Positions 21,053 to 30,214 of a DNA stretch of 64,000 nucleotides are shown here, piece by piece (the first letter of the stretch is position 1; each line of letters opens with the position of its first letter). The DNA comes from Vulcanisaeta sp. JCM 16161 (lineage in GTDB: Archaea > Thermoproteota > Thermoprotei > Thermoproteales > Thermocladiaceae): positions 124,001 through 188,000 of the forward strand of contig NZ_BBDO01000006.1 in NCBI RefSeq assembly GCF_001316285.1, given 5' to 3'. The notes under the pieces were generated by a model that was not told where the DNA came from, ran no database searches, and saw only the letters and a list, made by a program, of their open reading frames with translations. The position numbers and the translations under genes are program-made.

Positions 21053-21907
21053 GTGGCTCAGGTTGGGAATGAGGAGCAGGTAATTAGGGAGATAATGAAT
21101 GCCCTGTCTGGTTCCGCGCGTTACATGGCTGATGAAATTAGAAGTACGTTCTCCAAGTACGTGGATATTTACAGGGGTGTTTCGGGTTTTGAGACTCAAC
21201 AGGTCAGTCTTGGCACAGTCGAGAATAAGAGGGTCTTCCTGATTCAATCGTCAATTACCGAGCCTAATTACGATCCAAATAATTACCTCGTGAATGCCTT
21301 CAAGGGATTCTTTAGCATTAATGAGAATTTCTTCCCGACATACTTAATGGGCGGTATTGAGTGCTATATGCAGTCGGCTCCGAGTGAGTCAACCGGTGTT
21401 AGGGTTAGTGGTTCTATGGTGTCCATCTATAATGGTGTTGAGAGTGTTGAGGATAAGGACCTGGGGCAGGTGATTTGCGCTAAGAAGGCTAGTATTAAGT
21501 TCTCGGACAACGTAACTAGTGAGGTGAGCGCTAGCCCAAGTGATTTATTTAAGGCTGCCTTTGATGTGATTAATAACGTTAGGAGTAGGTTTGGTAATAT
21601 TCGCGATGATTTCGTCAATACCTACGGCTTTGAACCAGGCGACATGACGCTAACGGGTAACGAGGTTATGCTCAGTACACTATTTGACCTAAGTATGTCA
21701 AGCACGATGAAGGACTACATACAGAGGGTTTTCTCAAGCATTGTTCCAGGTCAAGTGCCTGAACTAATGGGCTTGGGATTGCTCTGTGGTGCACAGCCTG
21801 ACCTAGTTTTCTCGTACGATGATACGGAGAGGATACTCGTGCTTGGACATCCGCATAAGGTTAGTTCTGGTGACTGCCTTAAGTATTCAATAATTAAGTA
21901 CGCGTAA
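21053..21907 (+). CDS. Unknown soluble protein of 284 residues
   Basis: An intact protein that I do not recognise. It starts at a GTG with a CTTTATTAATAA promoter element roughly 35 bases upstream, consistent with a short or absent leader. It has no membrane segment and no metal or nucleotide motif that I can name. Composition is even, with four cysteines. The segment TYLMGGIECYMQSAP and the C-terminal GLGLLCGAQPDLVFSYDD look like beta-strand and turn elements. It stands alone between VapBC and the convergent molybdopterin-type gene. Confidence 0.55.
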   Translation: MAQVGNEEQVIREIMNALSGSARYMADEIRSTFSKYVDIYRGVSGFETQQVSLGTVENKRVFLIQSSITEPNYDPNNYLVNAFKGFFSINENFFPTYLMGGIECYMQSAPSESTGVRVSGSMVSIYNGVESVEDKDLGQVICAKKASIKFSDNVTSEVSASPSDLFKAAFDVINNVRSRFGNIRDDFVNTYGFEPGDMTLTGNEVMLSTLFDLSMSSTMKDYIQRVFSSIVPGQVPELMGLGLLCGAQPDLVFSYDDTERILVLGHPHKVSSGDCLKYSIIKYA

Positions 21908-21968
21908 TTTTACCGTGATTGATTTCACCCAGTTAAAATTTCGCCTCCCTTCTCCTTTATCGCCGATA

Positions 21969-22729
21969 TTAAGAAGTTAAGAACCTATTAATCTCATCCT
22001 CGGCACTCCTAACGTCCTCAGAACTAACATATACGTGAATTTCCACTAATGGCGACTTGATTTCATGACCCTTGGGGTGGCTCTTGATGTAGATTCTATT
22101 ACTCATCTTCATGCCTCTCTCGATTATGGGCGCCAAATCAGCCTCAGGAACACCCTTAACAGTTATCGACCTCTCAACAAAGTGCAGTCTAGGTCCTATC
22201 TCACGTAGTTTAGGCTCCACGTAGTTCTCGAATATGCCATCATCTCGGCAGGCACGCCGGGTAGCGCAATTATTACCGTGTTTCCCTCCTCAACCCAGAT
22301 ACCTGGCGCTGTGCCGACAGGGTTAGGCAGCGGTCTAGCACCCTCGGGCATTTTTGCCTGCTTAAGCCTAGGCTCAGTTAGCTCTAGGCCTCTTGACTTA
22401 AATGTCTCAATCACGAGTCTGAGCGCATCGTCATTAATTACATACTTCCTATTTAATGCCTTGGCCAGGTACTCACTCGTCCTATCATCGAAGGTCGGTC
22501 CTAAGCCGCCTGTTGAGATAACAACCCTAACGCCCCTTCTAATGGCGTCCCTAAATACCTCGACCTCGTCCTCCTCGTTATCAGGCACGGTTATTATCCT
22601 CCTAACATCATAACCAAGGAGTGTGAGCTTCCTGGCGAGCCAAGCGGCGTTTGTATTTACGGTCTTCCCAATGAGTAATTCATTACCTATCGATATAATC
22701 CATGCTGTGTAGCTCATCATAATTGGCAC
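21969..22729 (-). CDS. Molybdopterin-binding/CinA N-domain protein, frameshifted
   Basis: Protein of the MoCF-biosynthesis fold (COG1058, the N-terminal domain of CinA). Motifs include IISIGNELLIGKTVNTNAAW at the N-terminus, ISTGGLGPTFDDRTSEYLAK, and the LPGVPAEM loop. After a shift near 22230 the frame reads IFENYVEPKLREIGP and continues to the stop at 21969. Joined length (about 250 residues) matches stand-alone archaeal members, which lack the C-terminal deamidase domain of bacterial CinA. The start may be the ATG at 22717 (MSYTAWIIS). Biochemical role in archaea is unsettled. Confidence 0.82.
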
Positions 22730-22813
22730 TTAAGGGACCTCTTAAATGTCTTTGTAGTTGATTAGCAAGGACATGTTAATAAATGGGTTAGCACTTAATG
22801 TATTTGGTTTAGT

Positions 22814-23059
22814 ATGAGGAGATTCGCAATAATAATCCTGGACTTAGATAATGTTCATCCTGATGAAGATGATAAAGTTCGCCTAATTAGGATTATCGAG
22901 GAATCCCTACAATGGTGGCATGGTTATTTAGGGCAGGGTGATAAGTTGGAGCTTGATAAGTGGAAGGTTTACTACGTGGAGTGGGGTGACGAGCTCATGG
23001 TTGCCAGGGTGCTTAATGCCCTTGGTAAGTTCAGGGAATACATAAAGGGCGAGTTATGA
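22814..23059 (+). CDS. Small protein of unknown function
   Basis: An intact 81-residue acidic protein that I do not recognise. It opens RRFAIIILDLDNVHPDEDD and includes a tryptophan-rich middle (QWWHGYLGQGDK). It is soluble and has no cysteine. It lies divergent to the CinA-like gene and convergent with the serine recombinase gene, with no operon partner. Confidence 0.5.
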   Translation: MRRFAIIILDLDNVHPDEDDKVRLIRIIEESLQWWHGYLGQGDKLELDKWKVYYVEWGDELMVARVLNALGKFREYIKGEL

Positions 23060-23072
23060 CATTGGGTTAAAA

Positions 23073-23829
23073 TCACTCAATCTTAGTTTCTTCATAACCA
23101 CAATTAGGGCAGTGAAGCACGTACTTAATACCGTACCTACCATCAACCTGTATTAATGCCCTATCTGCAATAACCATTTTATGCAGGCAACGTGGACACG
23201 TGTAATTACCCCTATAACCATGCCTACTCAATATTCTCCTTACGGCATAAAGACTAATGCCTAGCTTAGTCGATATAGCCTTTGGCTCAAACCCTCACTA
23301 TACAGTCTCAAGACCTCCCTAACCACATCACTTGGCATTAAGTCGACCTTAGAAACAATCTTACCCTCAGCCCTTAGCCTCTCCATAGCTGCCTTAGTCC
23401 TTTGCCTAATGAACTCCCTCTCCATGGAGGCTACGAAGGCAAGCACAGTCCTAAGGAACTGCCTATAGGCACCGTCTAGGTTTTGGAGCACGGCCTCCTT
23501 CTCGCTGGTGCTAACTATGAGCAGGCCAAGCCTATTCTCAACGATGTCCAGCAATCTAAAGAGTTCCTGGAAATTCCTAACAAGTCTTGATGTTTCATAG
23601 ACCAGGAGAACCATAGGTCTCGGATTAAATGCATTGCCTTCAATATCATGGATTAAGTCCCTAAAGGCAGGCCTTTCCATTATTGGCGAAGCCCACTAAC
23701 AGCCTCATCAACATAAAACTTCAATATTTGGAAGCCCCTAGACTCACTCCACCGCTTTAGGTACTCGATCTGATTAGTCGGGTCCTGCATTTCAGTCGAT
23801 ACCCTAACATACGCTACGGCAGGAATCAC
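23073..23829 (-). CDS. Serine recombinase with C-terminal zinc ribbon, frameshifted
   Basis: Site-specific recombinase of the resolvase/invertase family. The catalytic serine is in AVAYVRVSTEMQD at the N-terminus, followed by LVYETSRLVRNFQELFRLL and an E-helix ASMEREFIRQRTKAAMERL. A helix-turn-helix reads AISTKLGISLYAVRRIL, and the protein ends with a zinc ribbon (CPRCLHK, then CPNCGYEE). Shifts lie near 23690 and 23270. The start GTG at 23829 has a CATTTAAAAG promoter element about 26 bases upstream. No TnpB, no visible terminal repeats and no partner gene accompany it, so it is either a domesticated recombinase or what remains of a small element. Confidence 0.8.
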
Positions 23830-23953
23830 AACAATGGGCTTATTGTAAATGACTTTTAAATGATACACCGGGGTATTACCTTTACATGGCTTTCTCGATT
23901 TATAGGTAATATAGATAATAATGCTTAAAAACCATAACCTATTTAGACAGTGA

Positions 23954-24888
23954 ATGGTCAAGGCATTAATAACGGACCCAGTGGACGAGTACATAATCAA
24001 CGAGTTAAGCAGGCATGGGGTTATTGTCGATTATAAACCTGGAATCAATAGGGATGAGTTGCTAAGGATTGTTGGTGATTATGAGATCCTAGTGGTTAGG
24101 AGCAGGACGAAGGTCACTAGGGAGGTCATTGATGCAGCAGGTAAGTTAAGGGTTATCGCTAGGGCCGGCGTTGGTCTTGATAATATTGATGTGAATTACG
24201 CCAGGTCAAAGGGTATTGAGGTAATCAATGCGCCTGAGGGTTCAACACAGTCCGTGGCTGAGCTCACCATTGGGTTAATGATTGCCGCGGCAAGGCTTGT
24301 GGCTCTTCAGGACAGGCTTGTTAAGGGTGGTGATTGGCCTAAGGGTAAGTTCATGGGTACTGAGCTGTTTGGTAAGGTTCTTGGTATTATTGGGTTTGGT
24401 AGGATTGGGCAGAGGGTTGCCGAGTTGGCCAGGGCTATTGGCATGAAGGTTCAGGCATACGACATTGCGGATGTTAGGGATATGGCCGTTAAACTCGGCG
24501 TTGACTTTGTGAACTTCGAGACCCTAATTAGAAGCAGTGATTTCATAACCATACACGTATCCCTAACACCAAGTGCAAAGCATATGATTAGTGAGAGGGA
24601 GTTTCAAATGATGAGGGACGGCGTGATAATAATTAATACGTCTAGGGGCGAGGTCATTGATACGAGGGCATTACTCAAGGCGCTCAATGATGGTAAGGTG
24701 GCTGCCGCGGCACTTGACGTGCTTGAGAATGAACCACCTAAGGAGCTTGGGAATTAGAACTCGTTAAGCACCCAAGGGTTATAATAACGCCACACATTGG
24801 CGCAGAGACTAGGGAGGCTCAAAGAAGGATCGCAGAAATACTTGTTAATAAGGTAATGAATTACATAATGAGTAATAGCATTAAGTAA
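23954..24888 (+). CDS. serA: D-3-phosphoglycerate dehydrogenase-like, frameshifted
   Basis: NAD-dependent D-2-hydroxyacid dehydrogenase, probably phosphoglycerate dehydrogenase for serine synthesis. NAD-binding GKVLGIIGFGRIGQRVAE, catalytic arginine in INTSRGEVID, glutamate in ALDVLENEPP and, after a shift near 24748, the catalytic histidine in ITPHIGAETREAQ. The joined protein is about 310 residues and lacks the C-terminal ACT domain, as is usual in archaea of this group. It starts leaderless from the ATG at 23954 with GCTTAAAAAC upstream. It is divergent to the serine recombinase. Confidence 0.85.
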
Positions 24889-24904
24889 TGAAAAGGGATT
24901 ATGT

Positions 24905-24971
24905 TTGACAGGGGGACCTGACGACACGCATCATCGTGGGCTTTCAAGCCCCCTCCGCGGTCTTGTTTTTC
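24905..24971 (+). other. GC-rich stem-loop block after serA
   Basis: A short GC-rich block in the gap between serA and the next small gene. Possible stems are CACG (24925-24928) with CGTG (24935-24938), GGGCTT (24938-24943) with AAGCCC (24946-24951), and an outer AGGGGG with CCCCCT. The last two share bases and cannot form together. A T-rich run, TCTTGTTTTTC, follows. It may be the serA terminator or a small RNA. I cannot tell which. Confidence 0.35.
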
Positions 24972-25046
24972 TAGGAGGTTGGGGTTTATTACCATTTCTT
25001 CGTAGTGCTGTAAAAAAATTAATACAATGCCTAAATATGCGCATTG

Positions 25047-25318
25047 ATGGTTAACATAAACGATATTGTGGATAGGATAGTGGGTACTGCCAGGGAGTTG
25101 GCATTGCAGTGAATATTGAGGAGTATGGGCGTGAGAAGGTCGTAATACTGGAGTTAAGTGAGGACTTTGGCATTTACGTTTCCGTGGTATGTAATAATGA
25201 GTGCGATATTGAGTATGCCGTTGGTGATGAGAACTTCACCTTCAAGCCGAGTAATATCGAGCAATTGAGGAGGGCTGTTGCGATTATTGAGAAGTTGAAT
25301 GAGAATCTCACTAAGTAA
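25047..25318 (+). CDS. Small protein of unknown function, frameshifted
   Basis: About 90 residues, not recognised. The ATG at 25047 opens VNINDIVDRIVGTARELALQ. After a shift near 25105 it continues NIEEYGREKVVILELSEDFG and ends EKLNENLTK. The protein is acidic and looks like a small alpha/beta domain. Two cysteines fall in VCNNECDIEY (C-x3-C). It is convergent with the DsrE-family gene. Confidence 0.45.
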
Positions 25319-25335
25319 TTACATACATAATTTTA

Positions 25336-25665
25336 TTATAACTTTAGGTATACCCAGCCCTCCGCCTGTTTTTGAACGATCTCCGCAACACCTGCATTGA
25401 CTATCTTCACGCCATCTATTAATTGGTCCTCGGTTATGTTTCTGCTCCTCATAGAATTCCTACAGGCAACTATAATGACTCCACGCCTCATTAAATCCCT
25501 AACCCTATCCTCAACATTGCTGCCCCTAACCACGGCATTTATCGCAGATTGATGAAAAACAACCTCGACCTTAGCGTCAGGTATTTCATTTATTAGGTTA
25601 TTGCATGAGGTCAATGCCTGGTCAATATTATTGATATCTGAAACCTGCACCACCACCCTGAGCAT
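25336..25665 (-). CDS. DsrE/DsrF-family protein
   Basis: A 109-residue DsrE-fold protein starting at the ATG at 25665 (LRVVVQVSDINN); the open frame upstream to 25740 is probably not translated. It has the alternating alpha/beta pattern of the family and a conserved cysteine in VIIVACRNSMRSRNI. Relatives act in sulfur transfer or bind small thiols, but no sulfur gene is adjacent. A second DsrE-like fragment is present at 40320-40458. Confidence 0.7.
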   Translation of the reverse strand: MLRVVVQVSDINNIDQALTSCNNLINEIPDAKVEVVFHQSAINAVVRGSNVEDRVRDLMRRGVIIVACRNSMRSRNITEDQLIDGVKIVNAGVAEIVQKQAEGWVYLKL

Positions 25666-25718
25666 CGATATAACGTTGAGAAACCCACTTAAAGGGCTTC
25701 CTCGACTGACAATGATTA

Positions 25719-26457
25719 ATGAGCGGAGCCAACATAACATTACCTGGCTTCAATATTATCAGTGACGTGAGGGGATCATTAAGTGGTGTTAAGATGAGCC
25801 TTGCCGGTAATCAATGGTTCGTAATTGATGAATTAATGACGTTTTTAAAGTGAGAGGGTTTACCGTATATGTTGAGACCATACCACCAGGTCTCGTACTG
25901 AGGAGAGCACTGGGTGAGCCACTAATTATTGGTGATTTAGTGATCGATGTTAGACCTGACATCGTGTCGTTGCCATCTAACATGCTTAGTGAATTGAACG
26001 TAAGAGATAAATTTGAGTATGCCGAGAACGACCTAGCGATAGTCTACGTTGGCGAGCCCGTAAATGACTGGTGCGATTTGAGGAATAGGAGGGTTGCAAT
26101 TCCAAACCCCATCACGGAGGGTATTGGTGCATTATTTAGGGAGTTATATAGTGAGTACTGTGGTGACTATTCCGAATTAGTTGGTAGGGGCTTCGTGTAC
26201 TTAACGAGGATACACCATAGGGAGATACCTGAATTGCTTCGTAATGGCTTAATTGATGCCGGTGTGGTGTGGAGGACGGAGGCAATTTACTGGGGCTTTA
26301 AATACACAGTGCCCAGTAGGAATAGGGTTAGTAGGCTTTCCTTCGCATTAATGCCGTGGCAGGTAATGAGGCTGTTAAGGTCTTTGAGCTATTACGCAGT
26401 GATTACGTTAAACAATTATACGAGAAGTACGGTTTTAGGTGGGTCGCAAATCCATAA
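25719..26457 (+). CDS. Solute-binding-type protein without signal peptide, frameshifted
   Basis: Type II periplasmic-binding fold, most like the molybdate/tungstate or sulfate binding group. The N-terminal strand LAGNQWFVIDELMTF is followed, after a shift near 25845, by FTVYVETIPPGLVLRRALG, RVAIPNPITEGIGALF and LIDAGVVWRTEAIYW. A second shift near 26360 leads to GNEAVKVFELLRSDYVKQLY and the stop at 26457. About 245 residues in all. No signal peptide, lipobox or transmembrane anchor is visible, and no ABC permease or ATPase is adjacent. It may bind an anion or oligonucleotide-like ligand in the cytosol. The N-terminal start is uncertain. Confidence 0.6.
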
Positions 26458-26458
26458 T

Positions 26459-26700
26459 CTAATCCATAAAATCCTTACCGGCTTTAATTGCTATTTCCCC
26501 TACCAAGTATTTCGAGAATTTCCGTTTCATATGTTTAATTATGTCCATGATGAATGAGACATCAAATAAGTAACTCGTCTCTCATCACGACTCATCCTAA
26601 CAGCCCTCATTATCTCCTCATCCGGCACCTTACTAAGTATTTATCCTGCCTCATCAAGCAACTTAGCCAACCCCTCCCCTGCCTTCCTAGTCTCCTCCTT
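26459..26700 (-). pseudogene. Possible small-gene remnant, unknown
   Basis: The minus strand carries an interrupted reading frame with protein-like character: EETRKAGEGLAKLLDEAG, then PDEEIMRAVRMSRDERRV, then MDIIKHMKRKFSKYLVGEIA ending at 26459. At least two shifts are needed, and no start codon is apparent. It is charged and helical, like many antitoxins, but I do not recognise it. It lies immediately downstream of the endonuclease IV-like gene on the same strand. Confidence 0.3.
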
Positions 26701-26714
26701 AAGGACCGCTTACC

Positions 26715-27571
26715 TTATTGAATTCCAACGAGCGTGTTATTATACCTAAGTAGTAATTCTTTCATCTTAAGCGCATCCTTCTCCAGGAGTGGTGATTCGT
26801 TTATTATCGTTATCTCAATATCCTCATTGGACAATTCCTTAGCCAGCGGCTCGAATGGTGGGTTATTCGTGTCTATGGGCTCGTGTTCATCGACCCACTC
26901 ACCCTTCTTGAACTTAACGCACGTGAAATGAGTATGCATTGGTTGGTCGCCAAAGTACTCATGCCACATATTCAGCACAGCCCTATAATCAATTGAGCCG
27001 CCATTCCTCGCAAACACGTGGCCCCAATCAATGACTGCAACCACCTGCGGATGATTAATCTCCTTAACTAGCCTAAACGTCTCCTCTAAATTGCCGAACT
27101 GGCTCTTCCTAGCCATGACCTCGAGGCCGAGTTTCACATTCTTAATGTCATTCTCCCTCATCCAATCAACAACCCTGAGAACACCATCCTTAACAGCATT
27201 GTAGCATCCCTCCGGCCCAAGCTTACCGTAATATGCGGGGTGAAAGACGACGACCGTGGCACCCATAGCCTCACCCCTATCCAGGGACTCCTCAAGCCTC
27301 GCTATACTCGCCTCAACCTTCTCCTTCTCCTCGCTGCACAGGTTTATGAAGTACGGCGCATGAACCGATAGCCTAATGCCCAATTCCCTGGCAACCTCAC
27401 CAGCTCCTGAGCCGCATCCCTAGTCATTCTTACACCCTGTACGAACTCAACCTCCATGGCGTTTAGACCGATTTCCTTAACATACCTAATACCATCTATT
27501 GTACTAGCACTCCTCTTCCTCTCCTTGGCACCTATTGGAATCCCAGCAGGCCCTAGGAATACCCTAGCCAT
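26715..27571 (-). CDS. nfo: Endonuclease IV/AP-endonuclease family 2 protein, frameshifted
   Basis: TIM-barrel metal-dependent enzyme of the endonuclease IV group, which cuts DNA at abasic sites. Likely metal ligands are the histidine in LSVHAPYF, another in VVVFHPAYY, glutamate in VKLGLEVM, AVIDWGHVFA, the pair in MHTHFTC, and glutamate in IINESP. The first frame (to about 27395) supplies the N-terminal strands beginning LGPAGIPIGAKERKR. A single shift near 27395 leads to the rest. Joined length is about 280 residues, normal for the family. A sugar-phosphate isomerase role within the same superfamily cannot be excluded. Confidence 0.75.
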
Positions 27572-27642
27572 TGAGGCAAAGACCTGAAACTAGCTAAAGA
27601 GCTTTGCCTCAGTGATCAATGAATAAATCAATGAGTATTACC

Positions 27643-28008
27643 TCATTTCACGCACCTCCTTGCCCTAGCCACTAACTCTCCCGAGATGTCCAGGTCATCC
27701 CTAAGGACAATGCCAATGGCCAGGTCTAGTGCGAGGGGGTAGCACCGGTCAACGATCCTCATTATCTCATCGACGTTGAACGCGATAGCCTCAACATTAG
27801 GTGGAATATCGAGGTCAAGGAGCCTCCTGTGAGGTGGCTCATTAAAGCTGCCTATGATAACAATATCGATATCGCTATCCTCAGCAAAATCGCCCCTGGC
27901 GTAGGAACCGACTAGGAATACCGTACCATGAACTTTATCAGCGACCTGCCTAGCTAGTTCCAACGCCCTACTCCTCAACTCCTCACGCCACTTAATAATC
28001 CTCTCCAT
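27643..28008 (-). CDS. Minimal nucleotidyltransferase (MNT) of a HEPN-MNT pair
   Basis: A 121-residue nucleotidyltransferase of the MNT type. The catalytic motif FLVGSYARGDFAEDSDIDIV (GS-x10-D-x-D) is complete. In such pairs the MNT acts as antitoxin and, in studied systems, adenylylates the HEPN toxin. It overlaps the upstream HEPN gene by 34 bases and is translated from the same message. Intact. Confidence 0.87.
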   Translation of the reverse strand: MERIIKWREELRSRALELARQVADKVHGTVFLVGSYARGDFAEDSDIDIVIIGSFNEPPHRRLLDLDIPPNVEAIAFNVDEIMRIVDRCYPLALDLAIGIVLRDDLDISGELVARARRCVK

Positions 28009-28403
28009 AGATCCTCAATAAACGTTATAATTCTCTCGGCAGCCTTAATAGCCATTTCCGCATCATTAAGCGTAAAGTACTCGTAGGGCACACCCTCACT
28101 CCAGGCATCAACGTACCTAGTCGGTACATAGAACTTATCAAGAAATTTACCTAAATCCATAATATCAATGGGGACCTGAACCATCCTGCTCAATTCGCTG
28201 AGCAGATGAGTAATAGAGTGACCCCTCGTGGGCCTACCAACTCCGTAGAGAATAGCCTTCACGGCAAATTCCGATGCCTGATGCGCCTTGAAACACGACC
28301 AATTATAATCTCCCCTCTCCTCATCACCCCTTGCTGACTCGAGCGTCCTCTTAGCCATTAAGATCCACCTACTGAACTCCTCAACATCAACACCAGTACT
28401 CAT
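27975..28403 (-). CDS. HEPN-domain protein, toxin of a HEPN-MNT pair
   Basis: A 142-residue all-helical HEPN protein. It shows the archaeal pattern NWSCFKAHQASEFAVKAILY, then GHSITHLLSEL and VPTRYVDAWSEG. HEPN proteins in such modules are RNases or RNA-associated toxins. It is the first gene of a two-gene unit with the MNT protein. Intact. Confidence 0.85.
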   Translation of the reverse strand: MSTGVDVEEFSRWILMAKRTLESARGDEERGDYNWSCFKAHQASEFAVKAILYGVGRPTRGHSITHLLSELSRMVQVPIDIMDLGKFLDKFYVPTRYVDAWSEGVPYEYFTLNDAEMAIKAAERIITFIEDLWRGLLSGVRS

Positions 28404-28453
28404 TATTTCTGTAAGGACTTAACTAAGGTTAAAAGTGTATAAAGGTCCGAACC

Positions 28454-29557
28454 ATGAGTATTACTGAGATGCCCATTTACTCATGGCCATTGAGAATGTA
28501 TGAACCATCAAGCGAATTACTCAGACTACCCAACGTTAGGGAAAGCCCATTTAGTATAAAACTCGAGAATAACAAGGTCAAGTGCACCCTATGCCATAGG
28601 CACTGCACATTGTCAAATGGGCAGGTTGGTCTCTGCGGCATGAGATTCAACATAAACGGTAGACTCTACACAGCCACATACGGATTATTAACAGCGGCTG
28701 AATCAAGACCAATGGAGATAAAGCCCCTATTCCACTACTACCCACGCACATCAGCGCTGACAATTAGTACGTGGGGTTGCGACTTCCCCTGCGCATGGTG
28801 CCAAAATTGGCACCTGAGCAAGTTCGCTAGTTTAGACGGTGTTTACGTACCGCCTGAGAGGCTCATTGAATGGGCAATTGAAAATGGGGATTCAGGCATT
28901 AACGTAAGCTTTAACGAGCCAACAATGCTGACTGAGTATGCGATCGACGTTTTTAGGCTTGCAAGGGCAAGGGGCTTACATGCCTCGATTAATACGAATG
29001 GTTACCTAACCCCTGAGGCCCTGAAGGCCTTATTTGATGCCGGCATGGATGGCATGAATTCGGATATTAAGGGCGGTCGTGAAACATATAGGCAGTGGTT
29101 GGCTGCTGATTTTGATAAGTTAATGAGTACTCTTGAGTATGCCGTTAAGTTGGGCATTCACCTGGAGGTTACGTACTTAGTAATACCTGGGGTCAATGAT
29201 GATGAGGCTGATGAGGTAATTAATGCAGTGGCTAGGTTGGGCAGGGATGTACCACTCCACATAACGGCTTATTACCCTGCTCATAAATTACGTAATCCGC
29301 CAACGCCTGTTGAGTTAATCGAGGATATTTGGAGGAGGGCTAGGAAGGAGCTTGACTATGTCTATGTTGGTAATGTACCTGGTCACCCAGGTCAGCACAC
29401 GTATTGTCCAAGGTGTGGTGCGGTGTTGATTAAGAGGTTTGAGGATAGGGTTGTTGATGTTAAGTTAGCCAATTATAAGTGCCCTAGATGCGGTTATGAG
29501 ATAAGGATTAGGGGCTTCATTGGTAGGTATGGCAATCTATACAGGAGGTTCGTATAG
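28454..29557 (+). CDS. amrS: AmmeMemoRadiSam-system radical SAM protein
   Basis: Radical SAM enzyme related to pyruvate formate-lyase activases (COG1180). An N-terminal cysteine cluster CTLCHRHCTLSNGQVGLCG precedes the iron-sulfur motif CDFPCAWCQNW (C-x3-C-x2-C). The C-terminus has a zinc ribbon (YCPRCGAVL, then YKCPRCGYEI). This arrangement is the AmrS signature. The AmmeMemoRadiSam partners (AMMECR1 and Memo-like proteins) are not in the window. The 367-residue protein is intact. The target of the radical chemistry is not known. Confidence 0.85.
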   Translation: MSITEMPIYSWPLRMYEPSSELLRLPNVRESPFSIKLENNKVKCTLCHRHCTLSNGQVGLCGMRFNINGRLYTATYGLLTAAESRPMEIKPLFHYYPRTSALTISTWGCDFPCAWCQNWHLSKFASLDGVYVPPERLIEWAIENGDSGINVSFNEPTMLTEYAIDVFRLARARGLHASINTNGYLTPEALKALFDAGMDGMNSDIKGGRETYRQWLAADFDKLMSTLEYAVKLGIHLEVTYLVIPGVNDDEADEVINAVARLGRDVPLHITAYYPAHKLRNPPTPVELIEDIWRRARKELDYVYVGNVPGHPGQHTYCPRCGAVLIKRFEDRVVDVKLANYKCPRCGYEIRIRGFIGRYGNLYRRFV

Positions 29558-29575
29558 TCAATGCTAGGTATTTTT

Positions 29576-29629
29576 CCTTGGATCATCCCAAGGCCTCGCC
29601 CTGGCTAGACCAGGGTGATCTACCTTGGG
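29576..29629 (+). other. Stem-loop with alternative pairing after amrS
   Basis: A perfect stem-loop: CCCAAGG (29587-29593) pairs with CCTTGGG (29623-29629), and CCCTGG (29599-29604) pairs with CCAGGG (29610-29615) around a CTAGA loop, leaving a 5x7 internal loop. An extra CCTTGG at 29576-29581 could instead pair with the first arm, giving two mutually exclusive folds. It lies 19 bases after the amrS stop. It could be a terminator, a 3' regulatory element or a small RNA. Confidence 0.4.
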
Positions 29630-29742
29630 GACCCATCACTACTTCATTGTTAATCCTCCTAAGCCTAGCACGTGTATTACGTCTAACCTAATAAAGGAAC
29701 TCATTAATTTATGGACCTCAATACTGGTGTCTTACCTAGGTA

Positions 29743-30114
29743 TTACTTAACATACTCATAGACCAGGTTACCTCTGTCATTAAGTCTCTTCCTAATTCTA
29801 CCCTTACCGCTTAGGCTCTCGATGGCCCTCAATATATCGGCAACCCTGAGACCCTTGGATTTACCCCAGGCCATTAACTCATCCTTCGTGATAACCCCCC
29901 TACTCATTATATGACCCAGAACCATGTCCTCAATACTCGATGATTGCTGAGGAGCTGTCCTCTCTGCGGCTTTGGTCTCAGCCCTAACCTCTGCCGGCTT
30001 AGGTACTGGCTTTGGCTCGGCTTTTGGCTTCTCCTCAGCGCCGTAGAGGAATGATGTTATTGATGCCGTACCCTGCTCCTTACTCTCCTCCTTCTTCCTC
30101 GCCCTTCTAGACAC
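29743..30114 (-). CDS. Small winged-helix protein with disordered N-terminus
   Basis: A 123-residue protein. Residues 1-60 are charged and proline-rich (EEKPKAEPKPVPKPAEVRAE) and probably unstructured. Residues about 62-123 form a winged-helix-like domain, GHIMSRGVITKDELMAWGKS then VADILRAIESLSGKGRIRKR, ending NLVYEYVK. It is probably a nucleic-acid-binding protein specific to Crenarchaeota. Intact and convergent with the amrS region. Confidence 0.55.
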   Translation of the reverse strand: MSRRARKKEESKEQGTASITSFLYGAEEKPKAEPKPVPKPAEVRAETKAAERTAPQQSSSIEDMVLGHIMSRGVITKDELMAWGKSKGLRVADILRAIESLSGKGRIRKRLNDRGNLVYEYVK

Positions 30115-30214
30115 AGTGTATTATCATGGCTTAATTTAATAATACTTACTATTTCCGTGCATGTTGTATTACGGAGTAATTATTTATAAGTGAGGTCACA
30201 GGTCAAGGAATTCA

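Noticed and set aside
25665..25740. Extended N-terminus of the DsrE-family protein
   Set aside because: The extra 25 codons do not fit the fold, and the internal ATG at 25665 starts exactly at the first strand.
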